DNA of 64,000 nucleotides from Parnassius smintheus behrii. Taxonomy: Eukaryota > Arthropoda > Insecta > Lepidoptera > Papilionidae. Below the pieces are notes generated by a model. It saw only the letters and a list, made by a program, of their open reading frames with translations, was not told the origin of the DNA and made no database searches. Position 1 is the stretch's first letter; every line of letters starts with the position of its first letter. The position numbers were made by a program, and so were the translations under genes. Shown here in pieces: positions 53,453-64,000 of the stretch. The DNA lies in contig JAUPFT010000003.1 of assembly GCA_036936625.1 (NCBI GenBank), positions 41,264,662-41,328,661 of the forward strand, given 5' to 3'.

Positions 53453-54905
53453 GTGCTGTGGTTTATCGCTTTTACTTGTATACAAATTTTCACTGGAAAG
53501 ACACTTAAACTTTGCGTTACTTATCCTTGCTACAGTGAGAAAATTTATGATTTAGATGGTAGGTTGGTGGTATGTTCTGCCTACGAGTTTGTTCTTTTGG
53601 TACTACCTCTTACCTCATTAAGCTCACTTAGAAATTGTGTTACACTATACTGAATAATACGATTTTGTCAACTTAGTCTAATATTGACAAAATGGACAAA
53701 AACCTCCAATATGTTTAATGCATTGTTCTTCGGATTATATTAGTATTATGACCAGTACTAGTGCGACATCACGGTCTCGAATTTTAGAGCTAAAGGAAAA
53801 ACAAAAACGGGACGCATACAACGTTCTCCTTCCGTTTTTATGGTTGTAATTGTGATGTTTCATGTAACCGTTGCAATATATTATTTTTTCGCAATATATC
53901 AAATTTAGATAATCAGGGGGTGTCAAGTATTGAAGAGTACAGTTCCATAAAAGTTCATTCGTTAAAAATTTTGAATGGAGACATTTTATTTGATAAGCTC
54001 AGCAAAAAGTGTCACACTGACTCTTTTTTGCTGACTGTGAAACTTTAACTAAACATATGTCGTAAAAGCCACCTTATTTTACATTCGGATAGTAACGACG
54101 CATAATACCGGGTATGGAGCCTCACCATTAGCCCAAAGAGCAAGGATTTTTATAAATACTATTGAGCAAACAGTTTGGTACAATTATACTTCTTTATTTG
54201 CAGAATTTTACAAAAAGGAAATTTCAGCCAATGTCAAATTTCCTGAAGACTATGGCGCCGCGTTCAAGAGATTGCTTTTGTGAAAAAGACTCTTCTACGA
54301 TAGTCTGAATCCGAGACTATTAATAAACCACGTTTTGTAACTCATAAAAATCTACTTCAATGCAATTCATTTCATAATGCAGTTGCTCTCGCTCTTTTTA
54401 TTAAATGGCAATAAAAAGAGACAGATATAGAAATAATTAATAGGTACTTAATTTAATTAATCGATAATCAACGATAAGTAAGGCTGGTATTTGTTGTGGC
54501 AATAAAATTTACATTTACCGCATGCGTGGTTGTAGCAAAGTGTAACTTTGGCTAAGCCTTGTCAGACAATGGATAGTATAAACATGTGATTCGAACCTGA
54601 TATTTTAAAATCCTATATGGCGTTTGGATATTCCATACAGGAACTATTTTTGTATTTACAGGAAAAATGAGTTGTCTACTTAATAGAAACATAAACAAGC
54701 TAACAATAACAGTAACCATTAACCATCCATCCATTAAATACAGCAACCGGGAACATCACAAAAAATTCTCAAAGGAAAGCGAGAAAATGCAAAGATAAAG
54801 GAACCGAATCTCGTAGATTCCGAGACAGTAATTCCGAAAAGGCAAAATTAATGTATAAACCCTGATACTAGGATTAATAAAAACATCGTGCGCTCAGTTC
54901 CAGAC
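53453..54905. other. Unassigned; ends with the repeat shared with 38740-38900
   Basis: Only 54770-54905 is assignable: 'aaagataaaggaaccgaatc', 'aggcaaaattaatg' and 'aacatcgtgcgctcagttcc'. The rest shows no gene or element. Confidence 0.4.
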
Positions 54906-55370
54906 TACTCTATTAAATGATTAAAACTACTTTTACGGATTTTATCGCGTTTATTTTTACTTTTTATTTTTAATTTCCGACGTTTCGGGCGCTTTCCAGC
55001 ACCCATGGTCACGGGGGACTGAGATGACTGACGTCCCGATGTCATTGTTAAACCCGGAGTACCTTCAGCTTTTTTAATTATTGTTTATGGTCCGATCTAT
55101 GCAAAATGAACTAACTATGCAAAATGAACTTAGTTCATTTTGCATAGATCGGACCATAAACAATAATTAAAAAAGCTGAAGGTACTCCGGGTTTAACAAT
55201 GACATCGGGACGTCAGTCATCTCAGTCCCCCGTGACCATGGGTGCTGGAAAGCGCCCGAAACGTCGGAAATTAAAAATAAAAAGTAAAAATAAACGCGAT
55301 AAAATCCGTAAAAGTAGTTTTAATCATGTGTAGTGTTCGCGTAAATATAAGAAATCATTACTCTATTAAA
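54906..55370. mobile_element. Penelope-like termini inserted as an inverted dimer
   Basis: Target duplication tactctattaaa at 54906-54917 and 55359-55370. Between them the terminal region runs in minus sense (54918 to about 55118), meets itself near 55115-55140 ('gcaaaatgaacttagttcat'), and runs back in plus sense to 55327, followed by a 31-nt one-sided extension (55328-55358, 'gtgtagtgttcgcgtaaata'). No coding sequence. The two arms are almost perfect reverse complements. It has the same architecture as the larger insertion at 25-30 kb, with the extension on the opposite side. Confidence 0.85.
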
Positions 55371-56289
55371 ATTAGAGAAGACTAGAAACAAATTGTGGAC
55401 TTTTATATTATTGGCCTTTTGTAGTTACCGCTGAGTACACCAACGCCTAATTTACAAATTTATCCCTTTGACGTTTTTCAAAAACAACTTTTCTTTTTAG
55501 TCTTCAAATATCTTAATCAAGTCGCTCCCCCACGCCAGAAAAGCTTTCTCTAGAATATTTTTGACACTCCTCTGTTATATTTAACGCGGCTTAATAGTTG
55601 AAAGTGAACCTTGATATCCGTTAAAACTTACTGTTACTTCTTCAACCTCTTCTTGTCGTGTGGAATCATCGTGATAGTACTATACCAAATTGGTTGTTCG
55701 TGTTTTTTTGCCCGAGTTTTATTTATAAGACTACTATATTGAATAAAACGAATTTTCCGTATTTTATCGCGTTTATACAACACTCCTGGTCACGAGAGGG
55801 AGGGAGTGCAACAAAAATCCCCCTCAATCACGAATGTCTAAAATATATCAGTTATAGTTTTACTCTATATTTCTAATCGAAACAAGATGTAAACTAAATT
55901 GGAATTTCTCCAATTTAGAACGAATAAATTGGATTTTCGTTTATTGCAGCTGTGGGTCCGGTTTTAGAAGACAATTTTCTATTTGCGAATGACATTTTAT
56001 TCGGTCGTAAATCTACGGACTGATTGCCAAGTTAAGATTAATAGCTTGGGAAGGTAAGCGAATTACATAAATTACATAAAATTAAACTGTTCACCACATA
56101 TATGTAACTAATATGTATTTCAACAGTGAACATTCTGTACCTACATATATTACATAATGATTTCCTACTTCGAAAGAAACTAATTTTAACCGAGTTCAAA
56201 AGAAGTCTCAATAGTCGTTTTTTTTATATCTGTTCCAAGATTACCCGGAAATGGCTGAACCGATTTAAATGATTATTTTTTTTTATTAG
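55371..56289. other. Unassigned AT-rich DNA
   Basis: Near 55755-55785 'gtattttatcgcgtttatac' echoes the Penelope terminal block but is too short to call. Confidence 0.35.
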
Positions 56290-57340
56290 ATAGACAGTTT
56301 CCACACCCCAGAGAAGCGTAACCTTCATGTGGTCATCCGGGGACTTCCCAAGGACCTCGAGACCGTACATATCTTGGAAGACCTCAACGCCCAAAATATC
56401 CCGGTCCGTGAAGTGCACAGAATACACAAGGCCGATAAGGAACGGTTTTTAGACTTGGTTGGTTTGACGACTCCGTGGCGCAGTGGCTTAGCAGTGAGTG
56501 GCTGCGCTGGGGGTCGCGGGTTCGAATCCCGCACGGAACAAGTATTTATATGGCCTACAAATAATTGTTCCGAGTCTGGATGTTTGTTCTTGTGAAATTT
56601 ATGTATTAGAGTATAGTAAACTGCCCCCGAGATACAGGAGAAAATCCTAGTGTAGGGGTAACGTTTTTAAAAAGGAAAAAATGTGAGGAGATAATTAACG
56701 TTCAGCGCATCTGCAAACTAACGATGATTGCAGTTGAAGCCCGCCAAAATAGGGGCATCATTGGCCGTGGCCACCGATGCCAACTGGCTAAAAAGTGCCT
56801 TGGCAGGTGATCCTGGCACTATTGACTGCACTCGCACGCCCGTGACGGCAGGGCCTTCGCGTTCCAAAGCGCCGCGAAGAATGCGGTGCGGAGGCAATAG
56901 CCGTCCCAAGCGTGTGGGTCATGCCAGCATGTCTCGCTATCGGCAGTCCACTACAAAACCCGCACCATCCTCGGTGCCAAAATCCGCGTCCCAGACTAAC
57001 AACAAGCGCTCGCCTTCACCACCGGGGTCTCCTAGCAAGGTGCAAGCCTTCTCGGGCCTCGTGTGCCGAAACCCAACGCTTGGGTGAAACCACCGGCATT
57101 GGTCGCCTCACAGCCAATGCCACCTCCCCAAGCCCTAAAACAGAAGCCCGTTTCACAAGGCTCTTCTTCCTTCGTCGCCAACTTCTCTCTAGTCTACAGC
57201 TTCATCAGCAGCATCAATGTTGCCGAATTATCTACACTGACCCGCGAGCTCCGCGGAGTCACCAAGCCTCAGGACAAGCTCAACGCTACGGTTGAGCATA
57301 TAGAACTTATCGACGTAATCTGGTATTTCCATTGCGCCTA
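56290..57340 (+). pseudogene. Jockey-like ORF1 (gag-like) remnant
   Basis: KRNLHVVIRGLPKDLETVHI and DLNAQNIPVREVHRI form the domain that precedes the zinc knuckles in Jockey-type ORF1 (PRE_C2HC type), which binds element RNA. The SINE cuts the frame after FLDLVGLT. It resumes near ICKLTMIAVEARQNRGIIGR, followed by a frameshifted proline/serine-rich C-terminal part. Several frameshifts; no intact zinc knuckle found. Confidence 0.7.
56466..56675 (+). repeat. tRNA-derived SINE inserted in Jockey ORF1
   Basis: Starts 'tttgacgactccgtggcgca'. tRNA-like head with A box 'tggcgcagtggcttagc' and B box 'gggttcgaatccc', body with 'gttccgagtctggatgtttg' and 3' part 'tagtgtaggggtaacg' ending in an A-rich run. 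Distinct from families B and C. Confidence 0.7.
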
Positions 57341-57399
57341 ATCACCTTACCTAAAACAACATCATGGCAACGCAACCGTAAGATAGAACTAAACCAAGC

Positions 57400-57932
57400 T
57401 CTCTGACTGTCGCGATCTTTAACGCACATGGCCTAAGAGACCAAAAGACGAGATCGCGCTCTTCCTGCGCAAACACGATGTAGATGTTATGCTGGTGCAA
57501 GAGACCCTCTTGAAACCTAGTCATACCAAAATCGCAAACTACACCTTAGTTCTTGCACTGCGTACCGATAGACGGCCCCTCGTTAACTAACATAGAAGTT
57601 TCTATATGTAAGATTGCTTTCTTTAGCCATCTGCCACTTACCATCATTTCGGCGTATCAATCGCTGTTAAAGCGTATAATAGAATCAGATACTTTAGAAT
57701 TACTAAATCTTGACCCCAGTGTCATAAAATCTGGAGGCCTCAACAGTAAGCATTCCTCCTGGAACTCGCTTATAAACAATTCTAATGATAACGTTTTGTC
57801 CGAGCTCACGGAGCGACTAAACTTTGATGTCATCGCGCCTGAGTCTCCAACCCATTACCCATTCACTACCAGACATCGATCGGACATCATTGACTAGTGA
57901 TATTTAAGGATATCCGCTTGATGATAACTTCG
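57400..57932 (+). pseudogene. Jockey-like endonuclease fragment
   Basis: SLTVAIFNAHGLR with the Asn of motif I, then after a frameshift VDVMLVQETLL with the catalytic Glu. The frame at 57553-57897 carries the later part, where the usual G-D-x-N-S-K-H motif reads GGLNSKHSSWNSL, the catalytic Asp replaced by Gly, followed by LTERLNFDVIAPESPTHYP. The SDHR box comes after the RTE insertion, in the frame around 60930-60950. Confidence 0.75.
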
Positions 57933-57966
57933 ATGGAAACGATCATAATTACAGCCCCTTACAAGT

Positions 57967-58317
57967 TCACTGCTGAACATTGGCCTCCCCCAAGGTATTC
58001 CACAAAGCACGGTCCTGAGCCACCTGCATCCATCGACTTCTTGCATGTCTTACCAGATCGTCACTCCATCTAGTGGGGGGTCGCCCTACACTTCGTCTAC
58101 CAGTACGAGGCTGCCACACGAGAGCCTTTTTTCCCCAACAGTTGTCAGTTCTTCGAGCTATATGGCCGGCCCATTGCCACTTCAGCTTACTAATCCGTTG
58201 GGCTATGTCGGGTACTCTGGTTCTTCTGCGGATATCCTCGTTTCTAAGTTTATCACGTAGAGAAACTCCGAGCATAGCCCTCTCCATAGCTCGCTGAGTG
58301 ACTTTGAGCGTCCTCAT
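57967..58317 (-). pseudogene. RTE ORF2 C-terminal segment
   Basis: Reads MRTLKVTQRAMERAMLGVSL, LKWQWAGHIARR, GRPPTRWSDDLVRHARSRWM, ending ALWNTLGEANVQQ. This W-x-GH-x-R and GRPPTRW pattern is the usual RTE tail. About 190 bp of frame-shifted sequence separate it from the RT frame. Confidence 0.8.
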
Positions 58318-58508
58318 ACGGCCAGCAGTGAAGGACTACGTCTCAATTCCATATGTCATCACTGGCAACACGCACTGATTGTACAACTTAGTTTTCAGGT
58401 TTTGAGGTATACCTGAAGAGAAGATTTGTTGTAATTTCCCGAACGCTGCCCAGCCGAGTTGAATCCGTCGATTGACCTCTCGGTCAAAGTTGGACTTACC
58501 TAGCCGGA

Positions 58509-59585
58509 CTATTGTCCCAGGTAAACGTACTCGTCAACAACTTCGAGCTTCGAGCCAATAACTACCGGCATAGGTGTGACATGGACATTAAACATGATCT
58601 TTGTTTTGTCCATGTTCATCTTAAGACCTATCCGTTGGGAGGCACTATTGAGGTCATTGAGCATAGTGCTTAAGTCCTCCAGCGATTTTGCCATAAGGAC
58701 TATATCGTCGGAAAATCGAAGGTGGGTGATGTACTCGCCATTGATGTTAATACCGTATCCTTTCCAGTCCAGTAGCTTGAAAACGTCTTCCAAAGCAGCG
58801 GTGAAGAGTTTCGGGGAAATAACGTCACCCTGTCTTACACCTCTCTGCAGTTGGATAGGTTTCGTACTCTGGTTCTGTACTCGGATAGCCATCGTAGCCC
58901 TACTGTACAAACACTTTAGCACTTCGATATACCGACAGTCACAGTGTAGCACCGTCCAAATTTCGACGGAATCAAAGGCTTTCTCATAGTCCACATACGC
59001 CAGGCAAGCAGAAGTGGCAGATTGTACAGCGGACTTCTGTACAATTTGCCGAAGGGTATGTATGTGGTCTATGGTACCAAAGCCTTTTCGGAAACCAGCT
59101 TGTTTGGGAGGCTGGAAGTCGTCGAGTCTGCGTGCGAGACGATTCGTAATGACTCTCGAAAACAGCACGTAGACGCGGCTCAGAAGGGATATCGGTCTGT
59201 AGTTCTTCAAGAGGGCGTTGTCACCTTTCTTGAAGAACAAGACCACCGCACTTCTGCTCCACGCCTCCAGAGTAGTGCCACCATGGAGGACGGAATTAAA
59301 GAGCCTCTGAAGGACTTCAAGTACCGGTTTTCCACCCGCTTTCAGAAGCTCCGCTGTAATTCCATCCTCGCCCGGGGACTTGCCGTTTTTAAAGTGCTGG
59401 AGAGCCATTCTAATCTCGCTCAGACTGACGTCCGGGATATCATCGGAATAGTGTCGGATAAGACCCGCTCTTGGATCGTTACTCACACTTGCGTGTGGCT
59501 CCAACGATGATGTGTACAGCTGCCCATAGAACCTCTCAATCTCACTCAGAATCTCAGGTGTCCCGGAAACGATGCCGCCACACAC
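58509..59585 (-). pseudogene. RTE reverse transcriptase domain
   Basis: A 358-codon frame: FKNGKSPGEDGITAELLKAG near 65, KNYRPISLLSRVY near 127, YVDYEKAFDSV (about 197-207), RGVRQGDVISPKLF (248-261) and the catalytic FSDD box at 291-294 (LRFSDDIVLMAK), then LKMNMDKTKIMFN and the truncated end VDEYVYLGQ. The core RT fold is intact, but it is cut off from the endonuclease and tail by frameshifts. Confidence 0.85.
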
Positions 59586-60004
59586 GATTGCAGCCTCATC
59601 TCCCGTCTAACAGCCATGAGATTAAGAGTGTGATCGGAGAGCTTTTGTGTTCTTCTGCGGCCGGTCTTGCAGAACTTAGCTCCGACCGCATGGACAGTTT
59701 CCACGTGCTTGTCATTCATATCGTCCACTGCATTGCAATCTTCTAGGCACTGAAAGCGGTTACGTAACTCGAGATGAAAGGCTTCGGGATTCTGGATTAG
59801 AGCACGAGGGGGACGGAGCGTTGACTTCATTAGACGAGACCTCTCCAACTTAACGTTTAGGTTCAGTGTGGCTCTAACCATTCGGTGATCGCTGCCAATT
59901 TTCACCCTTGCGATCACTGAGACATCACTGAACAGTTGGCGTCTGGTCATCATAATGAAGTCAATCTCATTTTTGTCGAACCGTCGGGGCTCGACCAGGT
60001 CCAC
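59546..60004 (-). pseudogene. RTE endonuclease end and linker
   Basis: RRFDKNEIDFIMMTRRQLFS, then GSDHRMVRATLNL with the catalytic Asp-His pair, then a basic linker. It overlaps the start of the RT frame in another phase, marking a frameshift. Confidence 0.75.
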
Positions 60005-60021
60005 TTCCTGTGGGGCCGCTT

Positions 60022-60237
60022 CTAGAAGAAAGAGTTCGTCATAAGGAGTCCCTCTTTCTCAATAAAGTCAGCCAGCTGCTGGCCCCTACGGTTCCGTTGC
60101 CCTACTCCAAATTTCCCTAACTTCAGCTCACTGCTTTCTCTTGTGCCTAGTTTTGTGGTGAAGTCTCCCATCAACACCGTGTAGTGGGTTTTGGAGAAAT
60201 GTATGGCTCTGGAAGTATCCTCATACATTTCCTCCAC
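60022..60237 (-). pseudogene. RTE endonuclease middle part
   Basis: YTVLMGDFTTKLGTR carries the G-D-F/N catalytic motif (usually GDFNAK), followed by RNRRGQQLADFIEKEGLLM. It lies between the N-terminal and C-terminal endonuclease frames. Confidence 0.75.
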
Positions 60238-60345
60238 CTCCTCATCGGGATGTGCCGAGGTTGGTGCGTAAACCTATATGACCTTCAGCGAATACCGTGA
60301 TTCTGAGTATCAGGTACGCGACCCTCGTCGACACACTCTCAATCT

Positions 60346-60882
60346 TTACAACGTTGTTGACGAGAGACTTGTGGACGATAAATCCGACACCTCCTTGGGA
60401 TGGTCGCCCTCCCGGTGATAGAACAAGTTGCCGGACTCGAGGATTACCGTATCCTTCCCCTCTCTTCGGACCTCAGATAACCCAATAATATGCCAACGCA
60501 ACTTGTCTACCTCTTCTTCCAACTCCAGTATCTTCTCGTCAGTCCTCAGGGTGCGTGCGTTATATGTTGCCAGGTCGAGTCGTCGTAGGTGGCAACCGAA
60601 CCTCCACCGGAGATTCTTAGCACCCCATGCCCCGCCGTTACCATGGTCGCCACCGTAGCCAGGAATAGCGCGGCCGCCGGGGACTGGGGGCCGTTTGTTT
60701 GAGTCGTTACTCATGGGGGATATTTGCCATAGTTGCCACGCTTGGCGAGCGGGTTGGCGACCGGAGTTTTTTATTATATCATTGCTGTTATCAGGAAGAT
60801 GCTCCTGCCCATCTCCTGCCTGTCTCCCTCTGTCGCCTCTTACGACACCCACGGGAAGATATGGGGTAGTGGATATTCTCAA
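60346..60882 (-). pseudogene. RTE ORF N-terminus and start of endonuclease
   Basis: 178 codons. Residues 1-98 are a low-similarity leader rich in Gly/Asp/Arg. The endonuclease begins at RLDLATYNARTLRTDEKI with the motif-I Asn, followed by HIIGLSEVRREGKDTV with the catalytic Glu. The frame shifts after the REGDHPKEV segment. Confidence 0.75.
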
Positions 60883-61090
60883 CCGCCACTACACGGCACA
60901 TGGAAACGATCTTAGAACTAAATTCAGACCATAGAATAACCCTGATGCAGCTGGGTCAGGCCGCAGGTGATGTTCGACACTGATCAGAGCGAAGCACTGA
61001 CAGTGACAGTGACAATACGATCACTATCGTTTAGAGTTCAGACATGACAAGTGGAATAATCTGCTGGAGGATATCGAGCCGTCAGAAGCT

Positions 61091-62619
61091 ACCTTCTAGC
61101 AGTTGACAGTGACAAACTTAATAGTCTCATTAAAAGTAAAAACGTTAAGAAGCAGCTTTCACACGTCTTACGACAGTGCACAGGGCTCCTAAATACCCAT
61201 AGTCCGAAGTAGCGTATTTCACATATCCACGAATCTTTTTTAAAACTACTCGGACGTCAAGGTTTACCTTTAATTAATTTATTGTTATTCTTCACCACTT
61301 AACTGAGCACGCGAAAAATACTTAAATAAAATTTCCTTACCAGTTTCATTGTTCTTTACGGGAATCGTACACTTTTTGTTTCAGAGCTTTGAAATCTTAC
61401 AGCGAGCTACACTGCTTTCATATTTGATATGGAACTCATAAAAACAGAAGAAGCTTTTGCACGATTGTGGACCACATTTACCTAGTAATTAGTCATTCAA
61501 CGGTATCATGAACTATTCCATCAATTTCGGATAAAATCTCACAGTGCACTTAATTTTCAATTACTTATATTGGTAAATTTGGCTATGTCGATAGACACGC
61601 AACATATGCACCTAAAGACCTTCTTTCTTAATTACAGTTTTGGTAGTCATTTTACTAAAAGTGACAATTATGATGAATCATCCGGAGAGTGACCACCGGT
61701 CTGAAGTTTATGTCTGGCAATTTTTGATACTGCAGCAATAGGTTTTTGGTCAGTTACTTATAATTAGTTTATTTAGCAGTAAGTAGATAACGCTATTATT
61801 AAATTAAAACTATGCAGGGTACCCAGAGGTACCTCTACCCTCCGTAATTAAAACTATGAAAACCAAAACTGTACCTTCTAGTACTCAGAAAGATTAAGTT
61901 GAGGTGCAACTGGGGTAACTCAATCGCACAACAAACCCGCAAACGCGTGATTTAGATTCTATTAAAAATTCTGCTTCTGTCAAATATGCGCTATCAGCGC
62001 TGCTAGCGGTTTGTAATTATTTTGCTATATAAAAGTATCTAGAAATAACAGTGTTGTATTTAGTTGTTAATATCGCCAAACGATACATTTATTTGGTCAA
62101 GCTATACTTATATCATGATATAGTTATCAAACACTGTTAAATTTTTACGAAATGCCACCATTTGACCTAATGATCGACTTATTCATGATATTATTAATTC
62201 TAAGATCTGACCAATACATATACATAAAAATCTCGACTGCGTACTTAATCTATAAGGATAATGAGTTTTGTTATAATTGCAGTTTTTATCAGTTTATTGA
62301 TAGATAAAAAAAACTAATACTTACTAGAAACGTTTTTATAGATTAAGAATTAAAGTTAGATATATCTCAGAGTTTATGATTTTTGGTAGATGTCATTATA
62401 ATTTTTTTTATTTACTAAAATGAAATAACGGAAGAACAAAAGATGAACATTCGAATTTTTAAAATCAACATGAATTTATTTAATGAAACATAAATGTATT
62501 ATTTAATTTATTAATAACTGGAGGCAAAATATGACTACTTTTCGAATTTCACGTTAGACCGCACTGTTGTGAAAAATTGAAACGTAGATTGTTCAATTTA
62601 TTACGTTACGATTAAAACT
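61091..62619. other. Unassigned AT-rich DNA
   Basis: No gene, RNA or known element recognised. Confidence 0.4.
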
Positions 62620-62960
62620 AAATTTGAGCTTTATTTACAAATATTTCATTTATTTAAAAATAAATCAAAAAATAATGTACGAAAATATAATTGTACAATA
62701 AAAAATCAAAGGAAGGAAACTACTTAACCCTTCTTTTTCTAAGTTTCGTAATCAGATAAAAAGTAGCCTATAAAAATAAGAAATCCTTTGTAGTTTTCAC
62801 GTGAATCGTGAATACACAGACAGACAGACAAACATTTCAAAAACTATTAATTTGACTTCATTACCCTTTATTTAGTCCCCTGGACTTCTTTTTTTCCAGA
62901 AAATATTAGATTTACAGACACAACTGTTCTACAGATTAATTATATATGTATGTTTAGATT
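62620..62960 (-). repeat. Repeat family D (inverted partner of 43590-43915)
   Basis: 'gatttacagacacaactgtt', 'cagaaaatattagattt', 'cacgtgaatcgtgaatacac' and 'gcctataaaaataag' correspond to the reverse complement of the 43.6-kb copy. Confidence 0.6.
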
Positions 62961-63084
62961 CCAATACTTGAGTAGAGATCTTCTTAAAGTTATACTGTAC
63001 AATCCTCCCTTGAATGCTACATTTATACCTTTATAGCAAAATCTGAATTGCGCGATATTTCTACTGCGTTTAAGTAAGTTTAAC

Positions 63085-64000
63085 CCTGGCTATATATGTT
63101 GGCCAAACCTCAGCCAATACGAACGTAGGCAAATTGATACAAGGCGAGTGATACAGTCTACACGTTGGTCGAGTTTGAAAGAGACCAATACCAAGGCCAA
63201 CGTTCACGAGTTTTCGTGGAGCTATCCACTTGTTGGCCGTAATTAGTTGTCATTGAGAATTGAAACGAAGTCGAAGTCCATATTGGGCGAAGAAGAAGTT
63301 ATTGCAGTTTATAATTATTTAATAAGTGTATTGAACTATGATGTCAGTGTACTCCGCAGTAAAGTTAGTAAAAAGAAGAGGCAGAAAAAAAGGTGGTGGA
63401 TGCTGAGTATTATAATTAAAACAATACCTCACAGGGACAGACGCCAAGCTGTAACTGACATGGTCGACTAACATGTGGACGCGACTTGCCGATTGCAGGC
63501 GAGAGCCTAAAGCCGGCTATACATGTAGGTCGAGCGAAGGCGAGCACCAACGTATAGACACATAGACACATGTCCAGCCACGCCATTGCTCGTCGACGCT
63601 CGGCTAGCTGCCCGAGTGCAGGCGAACGCCAACATTTATACGGTTCGTGTGGCGTGCCTTGCCACCACTCGAGATCGCTCGCTACGACTCGTCCACTTCG
63701 GAACAGTGTCGGTTTTTCTCAAATCAAAGGTGTCACCTATGTCAGTAACAGCTTGGCGTCCGTCCCAGTGAGATATTGATTTAATTAAGTTGCAACTTCG
63801 ACAATTTCACTATGCTAACGAGGACATCTTTCAATTTTTTAACTTTACTGCGGACCGGAGTATACTGACATAATAATTATATTCACATATTACATAAATT
63901 TCAGAAGCTGCAATAAATTTTACGTCGTCAATATCATACCAATTCTCAATGACGACCAATTACGGCCAACATTTAGACAGTTCCACAAAAACTCGTGGAC
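63085..64000 (+). mobile_element. Harbinger-like element fragment with long inverted arms, cut by window end
   Basis: Arms at 63201-63262 and 63940-64000 are reverse complements with scattered mismatches (left 'cacttgttggccgtaattag', right 'ccaattacggccaac'). The left flank and the interior are rich in 'gttggtcgag' and 'gctatacatgtaggtcgag'-type motifs, so the terminal repeats are probably longer and the right one continues outside the window. A short transposase-like frame starts inside the left arm. Confidence 0.6.
63247..63471 (+). pseudogene. PIF/Harbinger transposase N-terminal remnant
   Basis: A 74-codon stretch, opening at a TTG rather than an ATG, with LGEEEVIAVYNYLISVLNYD and the basic block KKKRQKKRWWMLSII. 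A basic run followed by RWW and a hydrophobic stretch is typical of the start of Harbinger transposases in insects. The catalytic DDE part is absent before the right arm. Confidence 0.5.

Larger units (their letters stand above)
57945..60899 (-). mobile_element. RTE LINE, nearly full length, inserted in the Jockey remnant
   Basis: Target duplication atggaaacgatc at 57933-57944 and 60900-60911. Low-coordinate end: 3' terminus ('ttcactgctgaacattggcc' on the plus strand). High-coordinate end: a 5' region with 'cgcctcttacgacacccacg' on the plus strand. Endonuclease, RT and C-terminal parts all appear in the right order on the minus strand, but frameshifts divide them into five frames. Fragments of the same family lie at about 9885, 16495, 44830, 46255 and 52700. 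Confidence 0.9.
56290..61090 (+). mobile_element. Degraded Jockey-like LINE, 5' half, split by a SINE and an RTE element
   Basis: Gag-like ORF1 pieces at 56290-56465 and 56676-57340, the endonuclease part of ORF2 at 57400-57932, and the end of the endonuclease after the RTE insertion at 60912-61000. The reverse transcriptase is not present, so this is a 5' remnant. Removing the SINE and the RTE with its 12-bp duplication restores collinearity. Confidence 0.75.

Overview
The window looks like intergenic or accessory DNA from a lepidopteran (moth or butterfly) nuclear genome. It is AT-rich. I found no convincing host protein gene, rRNA, genuine tRNA gene or CRISPR array. Almost everything recognisable is a transposable element or a relic of one. 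The lepidopteran assignment is an inference. It rests on the tRNA-derived SINEs, on a scattered repeat whose tail contains 'cttaccatcaggtgga', and on the mix of Jockey, RTE, CR1/Jockey-like and Dong/R4-like LINEs with Penelope-like elements.

Layout. 1-9264: a segment of at least 2309 bp occurs twice at an offset of 6955 bp, nearly base-identical, each copy carrying the same broken LINE reverse-transcriptase fragment. Between the copies lie three tandem 375-bp units that each carry a THAP-like first exon, an apparently complete mariner element (DD41D type, intact 361-codon transposase, TA target duplications) and LINE/SINE debris. 9265-19240: old SINE, RTE, Penelope and Tigger fragments, a CR1/Jockey-like LINE 3' end (14335-15090) and a 756-bp non-autonomous transposon (17478-18233). 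19950-20633: 18 head-to-tail copies of a 38-bp unit that grew out of a short coding remnant. 21055-23410: two truncated Dong/R4-like LINEs head to tail in AAT-rich DNA. 25341-30040: a Penelope-like insertion built as an inverted dimer, flanked by an 11-bp target duplication and itself split by a 3-kb RTE-like LINE that has its own 12-bp duplication.

30-40 kb: small repeats, a 608-bp element with 46-bp perfect terminal inverted repeats, and two tandem copies of a 590-bp family with a tRNA-like core and a terminal hairpin. 40985-43576: a 5'-truncated but fully open Jockey LINE with a target duplication. 48464-51252: a Tigger/pogo-type carcass with 21-bp terminal repeats holding a transposase tail, the second copy of the 756-bp element and a third copy of the 590-bp family. 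54906-55370: a second Penelope inverted dimer with a 12-bp duplication. 56290-61090: a degraded Jockey LINE split first by a SINE and then by a nearly complete RTE element with a 12-bp duplication. The right edge holds a Harbinger-like fragment with long inverted arms that runs out of the window.

The elements do not form a pathway. What can be read is a layered insertion history: RTE-like into Penelope, RTE into Jockey, mariner into a SINE-like repeat, two elements into Tigger. Several insertions (mariner, the Jockey copy at 41 kb, the RTE-like element at 27 kb) still have long open frames and look comparatively recent. Most other elements are decayed. All family names come from motif recognition by eye, not from a database search.
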